From JAMBLL01 sp964460075 (GTDB lineage Bacteria > Actinomycetota > Acidimicrobiia > Spongiisociales > UBA5794): a stretch of DNA of 64,000 nucleotides. Made by a program: the position numbers and the translations under genes. This document shows positions 8,397 to 17,122 of the stretch, piece after piece (the stretch's first letter is position 1; every line of letters begins with the position of its first letter). The notes under the pieces are model-generated. The model saw only the letters and a list, made by a program, of their open reading frames with translations. It was not told the origin of the DNA and did no database searches. The stretch is taken from NCBI GenBank assembly GCA_964460075.1, contig CAYWPC010000009.1:1-64000 (forward strand), written 5' to 3'.

Positions 8397-10768
8397 CCAT
8401 CGATCCTCATCACGGAATCGTCGGAGCGGGTGCCCCGAGAGTGGATGCCCTCGCCCAAGCGGCCGGCGTCATCCAATTCGTAGACGACATCTCATACCCA
8501 GGGATGCTCCACGCCAAGATCCTCCGCTCAACGCAAGCTCACGCGAATATCGTCTCGATCGACGTGTCCGCTGCCCTGGCGCTACCCGGTGTGCACGCGG
8601 TGCTGACTGGCGCGGACCTACCTGTTGCGTTCGGGCTCCTGCCGGTCAGCCAGGACGAGCATGCCTTAGCCGTCGACAAGGTACGCCATGTCGGGGATCC
8701 AGTGGCTGCGGTCGCTGCAGATGATCCCGACATCGCGCAACGCGCCGTCGACCTCATCGAAGTTACCTACGAGCCGCTCACAGCCGTCACAACCGTTTTC
8801 GACGCTGTCAAGGTGACGGATGAGCCGATCCACGGCGAAGCACCTCGCAATAACCGCGATCGGGAGATGTCGCTCGAGTTCGGCGACGTCGACGCTGGGT
8901 TCGAGATTGCCGATCATGTCAGAGAAGATGTCTTCTTCTACCAGGGCAACAATCACGCGGCGCTAGAAACCCACGGAGCGGTAGCCGTCGTGGAGGAGGA
9001 TGGCCGTCTCCACGTCTTCTCGGCAACGCAGGTCCCTCATTACCTGCACCGCATCCTTGCCAAGGTGCTCGAGACCCCTGAGAGCCGTATCAGGGTCACT
9101 GCGAATCCGACAGGTGGGGGCTTCGGAGCCAAGACAGACGTCTTCTCCCATGAGCTCGTCACGGCACACATGGCGCGGATCACAGGGCGTCCCGTCAAGA
9201 TCGTGCTCACGAGGGAGGAAGTTTTCTATGCACACCGGGGCAGACATCCGGTTCTGATGTGGGTCAAGACAGGCTTCATGAACGACGGTGCTATCACAGC
9301 CATGTCGTTCAAGACCTTCGTCGACGGCGGCGCCTACGGCAGTTACGGCGCTGCTTCCTTGTTGTACACCGGCCAGCTGCAAACGGTCACATATTGCATC
9401 CCCGCCTACCGCTTCGAAGGAGTGAGACTGTTCACCAACAAGCCTGCTTGCGGACCGAAACGGGGCCACGGCACTCCTCAGCCGCGCTTCGGTCTCGAGG
9501 TGCATCTCGACAAAGCCGCCGAGGATCTAGGTCTCGACCCTGTCACGATCCGCAAGAGAAACCTTGTCAAGCCGTTCACCAACACGGTGAACCACCTTCG
9601 TATCACCAGCTGCGGTCTCTTGGAATGTATCGACCGTGTCGTAGACGCATCCGAGTTTCAGGACCGCCACCGCAACCTGCCAAAGGGGAGAGGGGTCGGC
9701 CTTGCGGTAGGCGCCTACATGTCTGGGGCAGGACTTCCCATCTACTTCAATGACATGCCCCAGTCCGAGGTCATGCTCAAGGTCGACCGCGGCGGTGGGG
9801 TCACCGTATTCTCGATGGCGGCAGACTGTGGACAGGGATCAACCACGATGCTCGCCACCGTCGTCGGTGAGACGCTTGGGCTCGAAACCTCTGAACTTGC
9901 TCTCATCACCGCAGACACGGACCTAACACCGATCGACCTTGGATCGTATTCGAGCCGCGTGACTTTCATGGCTGGCAACGCGGCTCTCGACGCCGCCCTG
10001 AAACTCGCCGATCTGGTACTCACCGCTGTTGCAGACGATCTCAACCTCGACCTGGAGGCTGTGACACTCGGCAGAGGGGTGGTGCTTGCAGGTGACCGTG
10101 AGATCCCTTGGGCAGAGGCTGTGCGGGTCGCCGAGGCCCGGTGGGGACTCCTCGTGACAACGGGTATGTACAAGCCGCCGAAGGACATCAAGGGTGACTA
10201 CAGGGGTGCCGGTGTTGGCCCGTCGCCTGCGTACTCGTTCTCTGCGTGCGTAGCGGAAGTCGACTGTGATCGAGACACGGGATTCGTGACCGTTGAGAAG
10301 GTTTGGCTCGCCCACGATGTAGGCCGCGCCCTCAATCCACTGTTGGTCCGAGGTCAAATCGAGGGCAGTGTCCACATGGCCCTCGGAGAGGTCCTCATGG
10401 AGGAGCAATCCTTCCGCGGCGCCTTGCACAACGGCCCTTCGCTACTCGACTACAAGATTCCCACCGTGCTTGAAATGCCTGAGGTGGAGTCAATCATCGT
10501 CGAGTCGATCGATTCTGAGGGCCCTTTCGGCGCCAAGGAAGTTGGTCAGGGCCCTCTCCTCCCAGTCATTCCTGCCGTGGTGAACGCCGTTTACGATGCC
10601 CTCGGTATCAGGGTCGACGAGGTCCCTATACGGCCAGACAAGATCCTTGCAGCCCTCACAGATCACACGCGCGGTGGCCAGGGACGTCACGGGCCGACGA
10701 ACCTCCCCGACTACGCGTTCCGCTCGCCGATGCGTGTGGAACCACCCCCAGACAGAGCACGATCCTGA
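8393..10768 (+). CDS. hcrA: 4-hydroxybenzoyl-CoA reductase, alpha (molybdopterin) subunit
   Basis: Catalytic subunit of 791 aa with the molybdenum-cytosine-dinucleotide site. Motifs: N-terminal hammerhead 'RVDALAQAAGVIQFVDDI', NPTGGGFGAKTDVFSHEL near residue 240 (pterin contact), CGPKRGHGTPQPRFGLE near residue 360, and GPFGAKEVGQGPLLPV with the conserved active-site Glu near residue 720. Start is the ATG overlapping the hcrC stop; the ORF extends 21 codons further upstream, but the overlap and family alignment favour 8393. The stop overlaps hcrB (TGATG). In known systems this enzyme reductively removes the para-hydroxyl of 4-hydroxybenzoyl-CoA, giving benzoyl-CoA, with ferredoxin as donor. 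Chemistry in this organism is inferred from family and context. Confidence 0.85.
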   Translation: MTIDPHHGIVGAGAPRVDALAQAAGVIQFVDDISYPGMLHAKILRSTQAHANIVSIDVSAALALPGVHAVLTGADLPVAFGLLPVSQDEHALAVDKVRHVGDPVAAVAADDPDIAQRAVDLIEVTYEPLTAVTTVFDAVKVTDEPIHGEAPRNNRDREMSLEFGDVDAGFEIADHVREDVFFYQGNNHAALETHGAVAVVEEDGRLHVFSATQVPHYLHRILAKVLETPESRIRVTANPTGGGFGAKTDVFSHELVTAHMARITGRPVKIVLTREEVFYAHRGRHPVLMWVKTGFMNDGAITAMSFKTFVDGGAYGSYGAASLLYTGQLQTVTYCIPAYRFEGVRLFTNKPACGPKRGHGTPQPRFGLEVHLDKAAEDLGLDPVTIRKRNLVKPFTNTVNHLRITSCGLLECIDRVVDASEFQDRHRNLPKGRGVGLAVGAYMSGAGLPIYFNDMPQSEVMLKVDRGGGVTVFSMAADCGQGSTTMLATVVGETLGLETSELALITADTDLTPIDLGSYSSRVTFMAGNAALDAALKLADLVLTAVADDLNLDLEAVTLGRGVVLAGDREIPWAEAVRVAEARWGLLVTTGMYKPPKDIKGDYRGAGVGPSPAYSFSACVAEVDCDRDTGFVTVEKVWLAHDVGRALNPLLVRGQIEGSVHMALGEVLMEEQSFRGALHNGPSLLDYKIPTVLEMPEVESIIVESIDSEGPFGAKEVGQGPLLPVIPAVVNAVYDALGIRVDEVPIRPDKILAALTDHTRGGQGRHGPTNLPDYAFRSPMRVEPPPDRARS

Positions 10769-11742
10769 TGCTGAGGCTTCCTCCCCTTCGTCACGAAGCA
10801 CCGTCGACGCTCGCCGAAGTCATTGCGCTCCTCGCCGAGGACGGCGTCCTGTTGTCCGCTGGCGGGACCGACCTCGTGCCCAACCTCAAGCGTCGACAGT
10901 ATCCCTCAGCCCACACCGTTGTCTCTCTCCGCCGGGTCACAGATCTGGCAGAGATTCGGGTGGACGACGATGGGACGATCCGGATCGGAGCCCTGACAAC
11001 GCTCGCATCGATCGCCGAAGACCAGCGGATCCCGGCATCGATGCAGGAGGCCGCCAGATCGGTCGCTTCACCTCAGATCCGAAACCAGGCCACAATCGGA
11101 GGGAACCTCTGCGTCGATACGCGATGTGACTGGCTGAACGTCCCTGATACCTGGCGACAGGCTGCCAAGCCGTGTCTCAAGGCGGGTGGGGACACATGCT
11201 GGGTGGCACCGGCAAAGAAGGAGTGCTGGGCGGTGAGTAGCTCCGACCTCGCCCCGATGCTCGTCGCCCTCAGTGCGCATGTACGTCTCGTGGGTTCGAA
11301 CGGGTGTCGGGATATTGAACTCGAGCACTTGTACCGAAACGACGGAATGGCCCATCTCTCCAAGGCTCCGGATGAGGTCATCACCGAGGTAGCTATCCGG
11401 CCAGTCACCGACCTGCGGGCGACATACCGAAAGCTGCGTCGCCGCGGAAGTATCGACTTTCCCATCCTCGGCGTCGCTGCTGCGATCCGCCTCGACGACG
11501 AAGGGACCTGTATCGCTGCTCGCATCGCGCTCGGCGCCATCGCCTCTGCGCCTCTTCGCGTGCCGGAGGCTGAGACTGCTCTCGTAGGGAGCCCCTTCGA
11601 TCGCGATGCGATCGCCGAGGCCGCCGAGGCCGCAAGGAAACTCGCTCGACCTCTCAATAACACCGACCTCAATTCACGCTACCGCAAACAGATGATCCCG
11701 GTTTTCCTGCAGCGCGCGCTCGAAGACCTCATCGAAGCCTGA
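10768..11742 (+). CDS. hcrB: 4-hydroxybenzoyl-CoA reductase, beta (FAD, [4Fe-4S]) subunit
   Basis: FAD-binding electron-transfer subunit, 324 aa. FAD motifs: LLSAGGTDLVPNLKRR near residue 29 and SPQIRNQATIGGNLC near residue 101. An insert after the second motif holds Cys120, Cys136, Cys144 and Cys153 (spacing 16, 8, 9). This is the same spacing as the four ligands of the extra [4Fe-4S] cluster that I recall for Thauera aromatica HcrB, a cluster absent from xanthine, CO and nicotinate dehydrogenases and tied to reductive dehydroxylation. This is the best single piece of evidence for calling the complex 4-hydroxybenzoyl-CoA reductase. Start overlaps the hcrA stop (TGATG at 10766-10770). Confidence 0.88.
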   Translation: MLRLPPLRHEAPSTLAEVIALLAEDGVLLSAGGTDLVPNLKRRQYPSAHTVVSLRRVTDLAEIRVDDDGTIRIGALTTLASIAEDQRIPASMQEAARSVASPQIRNQATIGGNLCVDTRCDWLNVPDTWRQAAKPCLKAGGDTCWVAPAKKECWAVSSSDLAPMLVALSAHVRLVGSNGCRDIELEHLYRNDGMAHLSKAPDEVITEVAIRPVTDLRATYRKLRRRGSIDFPILGVAAAIRLDDEGTCIAARIALGAIASAPLRVPEAETALVGSPFDRDAIAEAAEAARKLARPLNNTDLNSRYRKQMIPVFLQRALEDLIEA

Positions 11743-11907
11743 CAACGGAACATATGACACGGTTCCGAGAGGGATCAGCGAGCGCACATGTGGTGCGTCC
11801 TGCGAGACAGCACGGTGAGCAACGACCCGTACAAACGGTCACAGCCATTACGTAGTGTTGTCTTTGCACGACGTGGTCACCGACCATGGCAGAGGGAAGG
11901 AACGTCA

Positions 11908-12696
11908 ATGGGACTTGCACATGGAACGATCGGCTGGGCAGACGTTGCGGTGCCCGACATGACTGTAGGCGAGGCGTTCTACACCGCATTGTTCGGTTGG
12001 GGGGCAGAATCCGGCGCGGATGACACCATGCCGTACACGATGTTCACGAAGGATGGGAAGATCGTCGCCGGGATGGGAAGGCTTTCCCCCGAACAGCAAG
12101 CAGGTGGCCAACCACCGGTGTGGACGCCGTACATCAACGTGGACGACATCAACACGACGTTCACGAAGGCCAAGGATCTCGGAGCGCACGTGCTCATGGA
12201 GCCGATGCAGATTCTCGATGCCGGCATCATGTTCTTCGTCCTCGACCCGGTAGGCGCCGCGATCGGCTTCTGGCAGTCGGGCACCCACGATGGAGCCGAG
12301 GTGTTCAACGAGATCAACACCATGACGTGGAACGACCTCGGATGCCGGGACGTGGATGCAGCGAAAGCGTTCTATCAAGAACTCGTCGGCTGGGATACCG
12401 AAGAGATGGCGATGGGCGACTCCACCTACACAATGTTCAAGGTCGGGAGCCGCCTCAACGCAGGAACGTGGGACATATCGGGTCACCTGCCAGATGAGGT
12501 CCCTGCACACTGGCTGACCTGGTTCCGGGTGGACAGTGCGCAAGATACGGCCGGGAGAGCCACGAAACTCGGCGGTTCGGTCATGAAGGAGCCAGGGGAA
12601 TCACCATTCGGAATCAGCGCGATACTCAGCGACCCTGCGGGTTCAGTCTTTGCGATCATCGAGACAGACCAGACCGACGGACAGCCGGGACGGTAG
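11908..12696 (+). CDS. VOC-family protein with two glyoxalase-like domains
   Basis: 262-aa cytosolic protein made of two tandem vicinal-oxygen-chelate modules: residues ~1-125 (GWADVAVPDMTVGEAFYTAL, ending FFVLDPVGAAIGFWQ) and ~135-255 (WNDLGCRDVDAAKAFYQELVGW, ending LSDPAGSVFAIIE). The architecture resembles the actinobacterial CFP32/TB27.3 group. ATG 11908 has a GGGAAGG ribosome site. Members bind small ligands or metals and include lyases, dioxygenases and resistance proteins; the function cannot be chosen here. It lies just after hcrB but with a 165-bp gap containing its own leader, so membership of the aromatic island is uncertain. Confidence 0.8.
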   Translation: MGLAHGTIGWADVAVPDMTVGEAFYTALFGWGAESGADDTMPYTMFTKDGKIVAGMGRLSPEQQAGGQPPVWTPYINVDDINTTFTKAKDLGAHVLMEPMQILDAGIMFFVLDPVGAAIGFWQSGTHDGAEVFNEINTMTWNDLGCRDVDAAKAFYQELVGWDTEEMAMGDSTYTMFKVGSRLNAGTWDISGHLPDEVPAHWLTWFRVDSAQDTAGRATKLGGSVMKEPGESPFGISAILSDPAGSVFAIIETDQTDGQPGR

Positions 12697-12774
12697 ACGG
12701 GTCGGCCTCACGCGCGGCCTCTACCAATGAGGAATGGGGGATGGCGATGGCGTGTTGTGACCTCCACGCACCCC

Positions 12775-12780
12775 TAGCCT
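12775..12780 (+). promoter_or_regulatory. -10 box of egtBD (leaderless)
   Basis: TAGCCT ends 6 nt before the egtB ATG at 12787; no ribosome site is present. Confidence 0.5.
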
Positions 12781-12786
12781 TCTCCC

Positions 12787-14106
12787 ATGGCCAACACAGA
12801 ACGTACGAAACAACGCATCGCTTCAGAACTCGACAGGCTTCGTCAACGTACCTTCGCGCTGACCGATCCATTGACCGACGACGACCTGCATCTCCAGTTC
12901 GACCCGCTGATGAGCCCGCTGGTGTGGGACATGGGACACATCGCCAATTTCGAAGAGTTCTGGCTGCTGCGCGAGCTCGGGGGGCGGACCGCCCACGACG
13001 CCGGACGAGACGCTATGTACAACCCGTTCGACAACCCGCGGTGGGTGCGTGCAGAACTCCCCCTCCTCGATCGCCGCGAGACGACCGAGTACCTCAACGA
13101 GGTTCGCCACGACGTCGACTCGCTCCTCACCAAGGCCAACATCGTCGACGGTAACGACCTGGCGCGAGACGGATACGTGTTCGAGATGGTGGTACAGCAC
13201 GAGGCTCAGCACCAAGAGACGATACTGCAGGCACTCAACCTGCGTCCAGATCTCGAAGCGTACGCACTCTCAGCAATCCGCAAGCTGCCTCCACGGCGGA
13301 GCGTCGACGAGATGGAGCGAGTCGTGATCGAGGGAGGCCCCTTCGTTCTCGGAACCGACAACAACGTCACCGCCTACGACAACGAGCGACCCGCCCACCA
13401 CGTGACGCTCGGGACGTTCGCGATCGACAAATTTCCCGTGACGAATCGACGATACGCCCGATTCGTCGACGACGATGGCTACCAGCGGCGCGACTTGTGG
13501 TCACGTGAGGGCTGGGACTGGCGCACAAGCGTCGAGCATGAGGCACCGCAAGGATGGGCACATGATGCAAGTGGCGACTGGACACACACGACGTTCGGAC
13601 ATACCAGAGCACTCGATCCAGCAGAACCCGTCATCCATGTGAGCTATTGGGAGGCAGAGGCATTCTCGACGTTCGAGGGTGCGCGACTGCCAACAGAGGC
13701 CGAGTGGGCGAAGGCGGCCAACTGGGGGCCGCGCGCTGTCCGTCAGACGACCTACCCGTGGGGCGAGACTCTGCCAACCCCTGCGCTCGCCAACATCGGT
13801 CAGTCGAGTTGGGGACCCGCACCTGTCGGCTCGTATCCGCACGGCGCTTCAGCCTATGGAGTTGAACAGATGCTCGGCGACGTATACGAGTGGACGTCGT
13901 CTCCGTTCGAGCCATACCCCGGCTACACCACCTACCCCTATCCCGAATACTCAGAGGTGTTCTTCGGCGACGACAACTTCCGAGTCCTCCGAGGTGCATC
14001 ATGGGCGACGTCGTCAACCGTTACAAGGAACTCCTTCCGAAATTGGGATTACAGGCAGAGGCGCCAGATCCTCGCCGGCATCCGACTCGCGTGGGACGTC
14101 CGCTGA
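12787..14106 (+). CDS. egtB: Ergothioneine biosynthesis sulfoxide synthase EgtB
   Basis: Non-heme iron enzyme (439 aa) that joins hercynine to a thiol donor with O2 to form the sulfoxide precursor of ergothioneine. The N-terminal DinB-like half carries the iron triad: His51 (WDMGHIANFEEF), His138 and His142 (VVQHEAQHQETIL). The C-terminal formylglycine-generating-enzyme-like half has GGPFVLGTDN near residue 185, YPVTNRRYARFVDDDGY-type strands, LPTEAEWAKAANW, GDVYEWTSS and VLRGASWAT near residue 400. The stop overlaps egtD (TGATG). egtA and egtC, which supply and trim gamma-glutamylcysteine in mycobacteria, are not in the window, so the donor could be cysteine itself. Confidence 0.92.
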   Translation: MANTERTKQRIASELDRLRQRTFALTDPLTDDDLHLQFDPLMSPLVWDMGHIANFEEFWLLRELGGRTAHDAGRDAMYNPFDNPRWVRAELPLLDRRETTEYLNEVRHDVDSLLTKANIVDGNDLARDGYVFEMVVQHEAQHQETILQALNLRPDLEAYALSAIRKLPPRRSVDEMERVVIEGGPFVLGTDNNVTAYDNERPAHHVTLGTFAIDKFPVTNRRYARFVDDDGYQRRDLWSREGWDWRTSVEHEAPQGWAHDASGDWTHTTFGHTRALDPAEPVIHVSYWEAEAFSTFEGARLPTEAEWAKAANWGPRAVRQTTYPWGETLPTPALANIGQSSWGPAPVGSYPHGASAYGVEQMLGDVYEWTSSPFEPYPGYTTYPYPEYSEVFFGDDNFRVLRGASWATSSTVTRNSFRNWDYRQRRQILAGIRLAWDVR

Positions 14107-15080
14107 TGGACGGTACCCGATTCACTCTCGAGCGACTCTCCGACCCGGCTGACTTCAAAGCTCAGCTCATGAAGGACGTTCACGCAGGGCTCAGCTCTGA
14201 ACGCAAGACACTCCCCTCCATGTACTTCTACGACGACCACGGATCGAGGCTCTTCGAACAGATAACGCAACTCCCTGAGTATTACCTCACACGCGCTGAG
14301 TCCGAGATCCTCGAAACACACGCCGATGCACTCATGGCAACATTTCACCCGAGCGAACTGATGGAGATAGGTGCCGGTTTTGCTCGTAAGACACGCATAC
14401 TGCTGACGGCCATGTACAACGCAGACGCAGGTGACTGCTACGTACCGATCGACGTTTCGGATGCTGCCCTCAAGCACGCAGGCGATACGTTGACGGCGAC
14501 ATATCCATGGCTCAGGGTCCGCGCGTACGTCGGAGATTTCGGCGCAGATCTCCACCGTGTACCTCGTAGCGGCCAACGCATCGTCGCATTCTTGGGGTCC
14601 ACGATCGGGAACTTCCCGCCGGAGGATCGCCAGGACTTCCTGTCAGAGGTCGCGGTGTCGATCAAAGAAGGTGATGCTTTCCTCCTTGGCGTCGACCTCG
14701 TGAAGGATGCAGCGACCATGGTCGCTGCATATTCGGATGCTCAGGGTGTTTCGGCGCAGTTCAACAAGAACATTCTTGCCGTCATCAACCGCAACCTAGA
14801 AGGCGACATCCCCCTGGACGCGTTCGAACACGAAACGCGTTTCAACGCCGAGGTCGAATGCATGGAGCAAAGCCTGAGGGCAACGCGCGATGTTACCGCC
14901 CGTTTAGGGTCGATCGACCTCACGATCCACATCACCAACGGCGAGTCGATTCACACAGAGTGGTCATGCAAGTTCACCAAGGCCGGCATAACGAATGAGC
15001 TCTCCACAGCAGGGCTCACTGTCAGCGAAATCCTCACTGACAGCCAGGGCCGTTTCGCGCTCGTCGTCGCGACAAGATAG
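14106..15080 (+). CDS. egtD: L-histidine N-alpha-methyltransferase EgtD
   Basis: SAM-dependent enzyme (324 aa) that trimethylates histidine to hercynine, the first step of ergothioneine synthesis. Features: SMYFYDDHGSRLFEQITQLP near residue 38 (family signature), YYLTRAESEIL, SAM site LMEIGAGFARKTR near residue 85, VPIDVSDAALKHA, VAFLGSTIGNFPPED near residue 160, and LLGVDLVKDAATMVAAYSD. The start ATG overlaps the egtB stop, so translation is coupled; the long upstream extension of the frame overlaps egtB and is not used. Confidence 0.94.
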   Translation: MDGTRFTLERLSDPADFKAQLMKDVHAGLSSERKTLPSMYFYDDHGSRLFEQITQLPEYYLTRAESEILETHADALMATFHPSELMEIGAGFARKTRILLTAMYNADAGDCYVPIDVSDAALKHAGDTLTATYPWLRVRAYVGDFGADLHRVPRSGQRIVAFLGSTIGNFPPEDRQDFLSEVAVSIKEGDAFLLGVDLVKDAATMVAAYSDAQGVSAQFNKNILAVINRNLEGDIPLDAFEHETRFNAEVECMEQSLRATRDVTARLGSIDLTIHITNGESIHTEWSCKFTKAGITNELSTAGLTVSEILTDSQGRFALVVATR

Positions 15081-15096
15081 ACACACGCCCTGACGC

Positions 15097-15102
15097 TATC
15101 GT
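15097..15102 (+). promoter_or_regulatory. -10 box of hutF (leaderless)
   Basis: TATCGT ends 6 nt before the ATG at 15109. Its presence separates hutF transcription from egtBD. Confidence 0.55.
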
Positions 15103-15108
15103 CAGCGT

Positions 15109-16464
15109 ATGGAGCGATGGCACACCGACCGCGCATGGCTCGGTGGTAGGAAGCTCACCGAGCGCGTGACCATCGAAGTCGAGAAGGGCACGATCGCGCG
15201 AGTCGTCAGCAATGACGAGATGCCGGCTGATCGCTACCTGAAGGGTATCGTCATACCTGGCCTGGTGTCGACACACTCGCATGCCTTTCATCGTGCCCTC
15301 CGCGGGCGCACGAGCGACGGCGCGGGTGACTTCTGGTCGTGGCGCCATCCAATGTACGACCTCGCAAGCCAACTGTCACCGTCATCGTATCGCGAGCTCG
15401 CAGCGGCAGTATTCGTAGAGATGCTTGCGTCAGGGATCACAACAGTCGGCGAGTTCCACTATCTCCACCACATGGTCTCGGGACAACGCTACGGAGACCC
15501 CAATGCTATGGGAACGGCGCTCTCGGAGGCAGCAAGGGATGTTGGCATCCGCCTCACGCTCATCGACGCCGCCTATCTGGCATCCGATGTGTGCGGATCG
15601 CCCGTCTCTGCAGCCCAGCAGCGATTCTCTGACGGGACGGCCGACGACTGGTCTGAACGGGTCGAGGCACTTGTATCAGATATCGCCGATAACGATCATG
15701 CACGCATAGCGGTCGCCGCACACAGTGTCCGAGCCGTCTCGCCTGCAGACCTCGGAACGATCGCAGCCACAGCTCGAGATCTGAGCGCACCGCTCCACAT
15801 CCACGCTTCAGAGCAGATCTCGGAGAACGAGGCGTGTGTTGCGGAGCATGGCGTGTCCCCCGTTCAGTTACTCGCTCGGGAAGAGTTCCTGACTCCTTCG
15901 ACGACATTGATACACGCAACACATCTCTCAGGAGGTGACATCGATGCAATCGCCTTCAGCGGGTCAGGGGTCTGCCTATGCCCCACCACGGAGGCAGACC
16001 TGGGCGACGGCATCGGTCCAGCCGCAGAGCTCAGGCGCGTCGGGGTCCGTCTCAGCCTCGGCTCCGACTCGAACGCAACGATCGACATCCTCACCGAAGC
16101 ACGCAACGTCGAGCTCTACGATCGTCTACGGCTTCACAAGCGAGGAATTCACCAGCCAGACGAGCTGCTCACTGCCGCAACCGTCAACGGCGCAGAGGCA
16201 CTCGGGTGGCAAGGTGGCGGACAGATAGCCCGAGGTGCGCCTGCCGACTTCATCGCACTTGACCCATCGACGTTCGAGCTCGCGGGAACAGACCCTTCGA
16301 CCGTCGACGGCATCGTCATGGCAGCCACGCGAGCGTCGATAACCGATGTCGTTGTCGCAGGGGAACTCGCCATCGCCTCACGGACCGCCACCCGTGGACC
16401 TTCCCGTACCGAACGTGCATCTATCCTCGGGTCCATGTGGAAGACGGATGGGCGAAACCAGTGA
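15109..16464 (+). CDS. hutF: Formimidoylglutamate deiminase (HutF)
   Basis: Amidohydrolase (451 aa) of histidine degradation that deaminates N-formimidoyl-glutamate to N-formyl-glutamate. Metal and substrate motifs: VSTHSHAFHRALRG near residue 53, GEFHYLHH near residue 117, AAHSVRAVS near residue 203, LHIHASEQ near residue 228, LIHATHLS near residue 268, and LGSDSNATIDILTEAR near residue 323. The HSHAFHRA and EFHYLHH pair is typical of HutF rather than guanine deaminase. No other hut gene is here. Its place after two histidine-betaine genes may reflect histidine turnover, but that is inference. Confidence 0.85.
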   Translation: MERWHTDRAWLGGRKLTERVTIEVEKGTIARVVSNDEMPADRYLKGIVIPGLVSTHSHAFHRALRGRTSDGAGDFWSWRHPMYDLASQLSPSSYRELAAAVFVEMLASGITTVGEFHYLHHMVSGQRYGDPNAMGTALSEAARDVGIRLTLIDAAYLASDVCGSPVSAAQQRFSDGTADDWSERVEALVSDIADNDHARIAVAAHSVRAVSPADLGTIAATARDLSAPLHIHASEQISENEACVAEHGVSPVQLLAREEFLTPSTTLIHATHLSGGDIDAIAFSGSGVCLCPTTEADLGDGIGPAAELRRVGVRLSLGSDSNATIDILTEARNVELYDRLRLHKRGIHQPDELLTAATVNGAEALGWQGGGQIARGAPADFIALDPSTFELAGTDPSTVDGIVMAATRASITDVVVAGELAIASRTATRGPSRTERASILGSMWKTDGRNQ

Positions 16465-17051
16465 CCGTCCGTGCAATACCTCAAATCGGTGATCCAGTGC
16501 TGCGACTGAGGGCCCTGGACGTCTCACCGAGCGAACTCGCCACAACAGAGATCCAGACCCTGATCGATGACATGATCGAGACGATGCGCAACGCTGAGGG
16601 TGCTGGGATTGCCGCCCCACAGGTTGGAGAGTCGCTCAACATTTGCGTTGTCGGTGTGGAGCACAACGACCGCTACCCGTACAAGCCACCGATCCCTATG
16701 ACCGTGCTCGTCAACCCTGTCGTGCAGCCACTCGACGGTGTGACGTTTCTGAACAACGAAGGCTGTCTCAGTGTGCCGATCCGCGGCGACCTACACCGCT
16801 TCATGAACATTGAGGTCACTGCACGCGACCGCAACGGCACCAAGGCGACGACGATCTATCGCGGACTGAGTGCGGGCACCGTGCAACACGAGGTGGATCA
16901 TCTTGCCGGTCTACTGATCGTCGATCGCATGCATGACCCCAGCACCATGGCAACGTGGGAGAACTTCTATGAACACGGTCTTGCAGCGTTCATAGAGCGA
17001 ATACAGCCCGTGATCGAGGCAACAGAACCAAGCGTCGCTGACGAGCGGTGA
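16461..17051 (+). CDS. def: Peptide deformylase
   Basis: Metalloenzyme that removes the formyl group from nascent proteins; about 196 aa. All three family motifs are present: GAGIAAPQVG (motif 1), EGCLSVP with the metal Cys (motif 2) and QHEVDHL with the two metal His and catalytic Glu (motif 3). The start is probably the GTG at 16461 overlapping the hutF stop (GTGA); an in-frame GTG at 16437 would add eight residues. Overlap implies translational coupling to hutF. Confidence 0.94.
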   Translation: MTVRAIPQIGDPVLRLRALDVSPSELATTEIQTLIDDMIETMRNAEGAGIAAPQVGESLNICVVGVEHNDRYPYKPPIPMTVLVNPVVQPLDGVTFLNNEGCLSVPIRGDLHRFMNIEVTARDRNGTKATTIYRGLSAGTVQHEVDHLAGLLIVDRMHDPSTMATWENFYEHGLAAFIERIQPVIEATEPSVADER

Positions 17052-17122
17052 CTGAGCAGTTCTACGAGGCCACGGCGCGCTCGATAAACGCCGTCTCTGT
17101 CACGTCGGGAGATCGCTCCGAT

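Noticed and set aside
7932..11742. CO dehydrogenase, nicotinate or xanthine dehydrogenase identity for the molybdenum hydroxylase
   Set aside because: The beta subunit has the extra four-Cys loop and the genes sit behind boxCB; these fit 4-hydroxybenzoyl-CoA reductase better. Kept as the main alternative.
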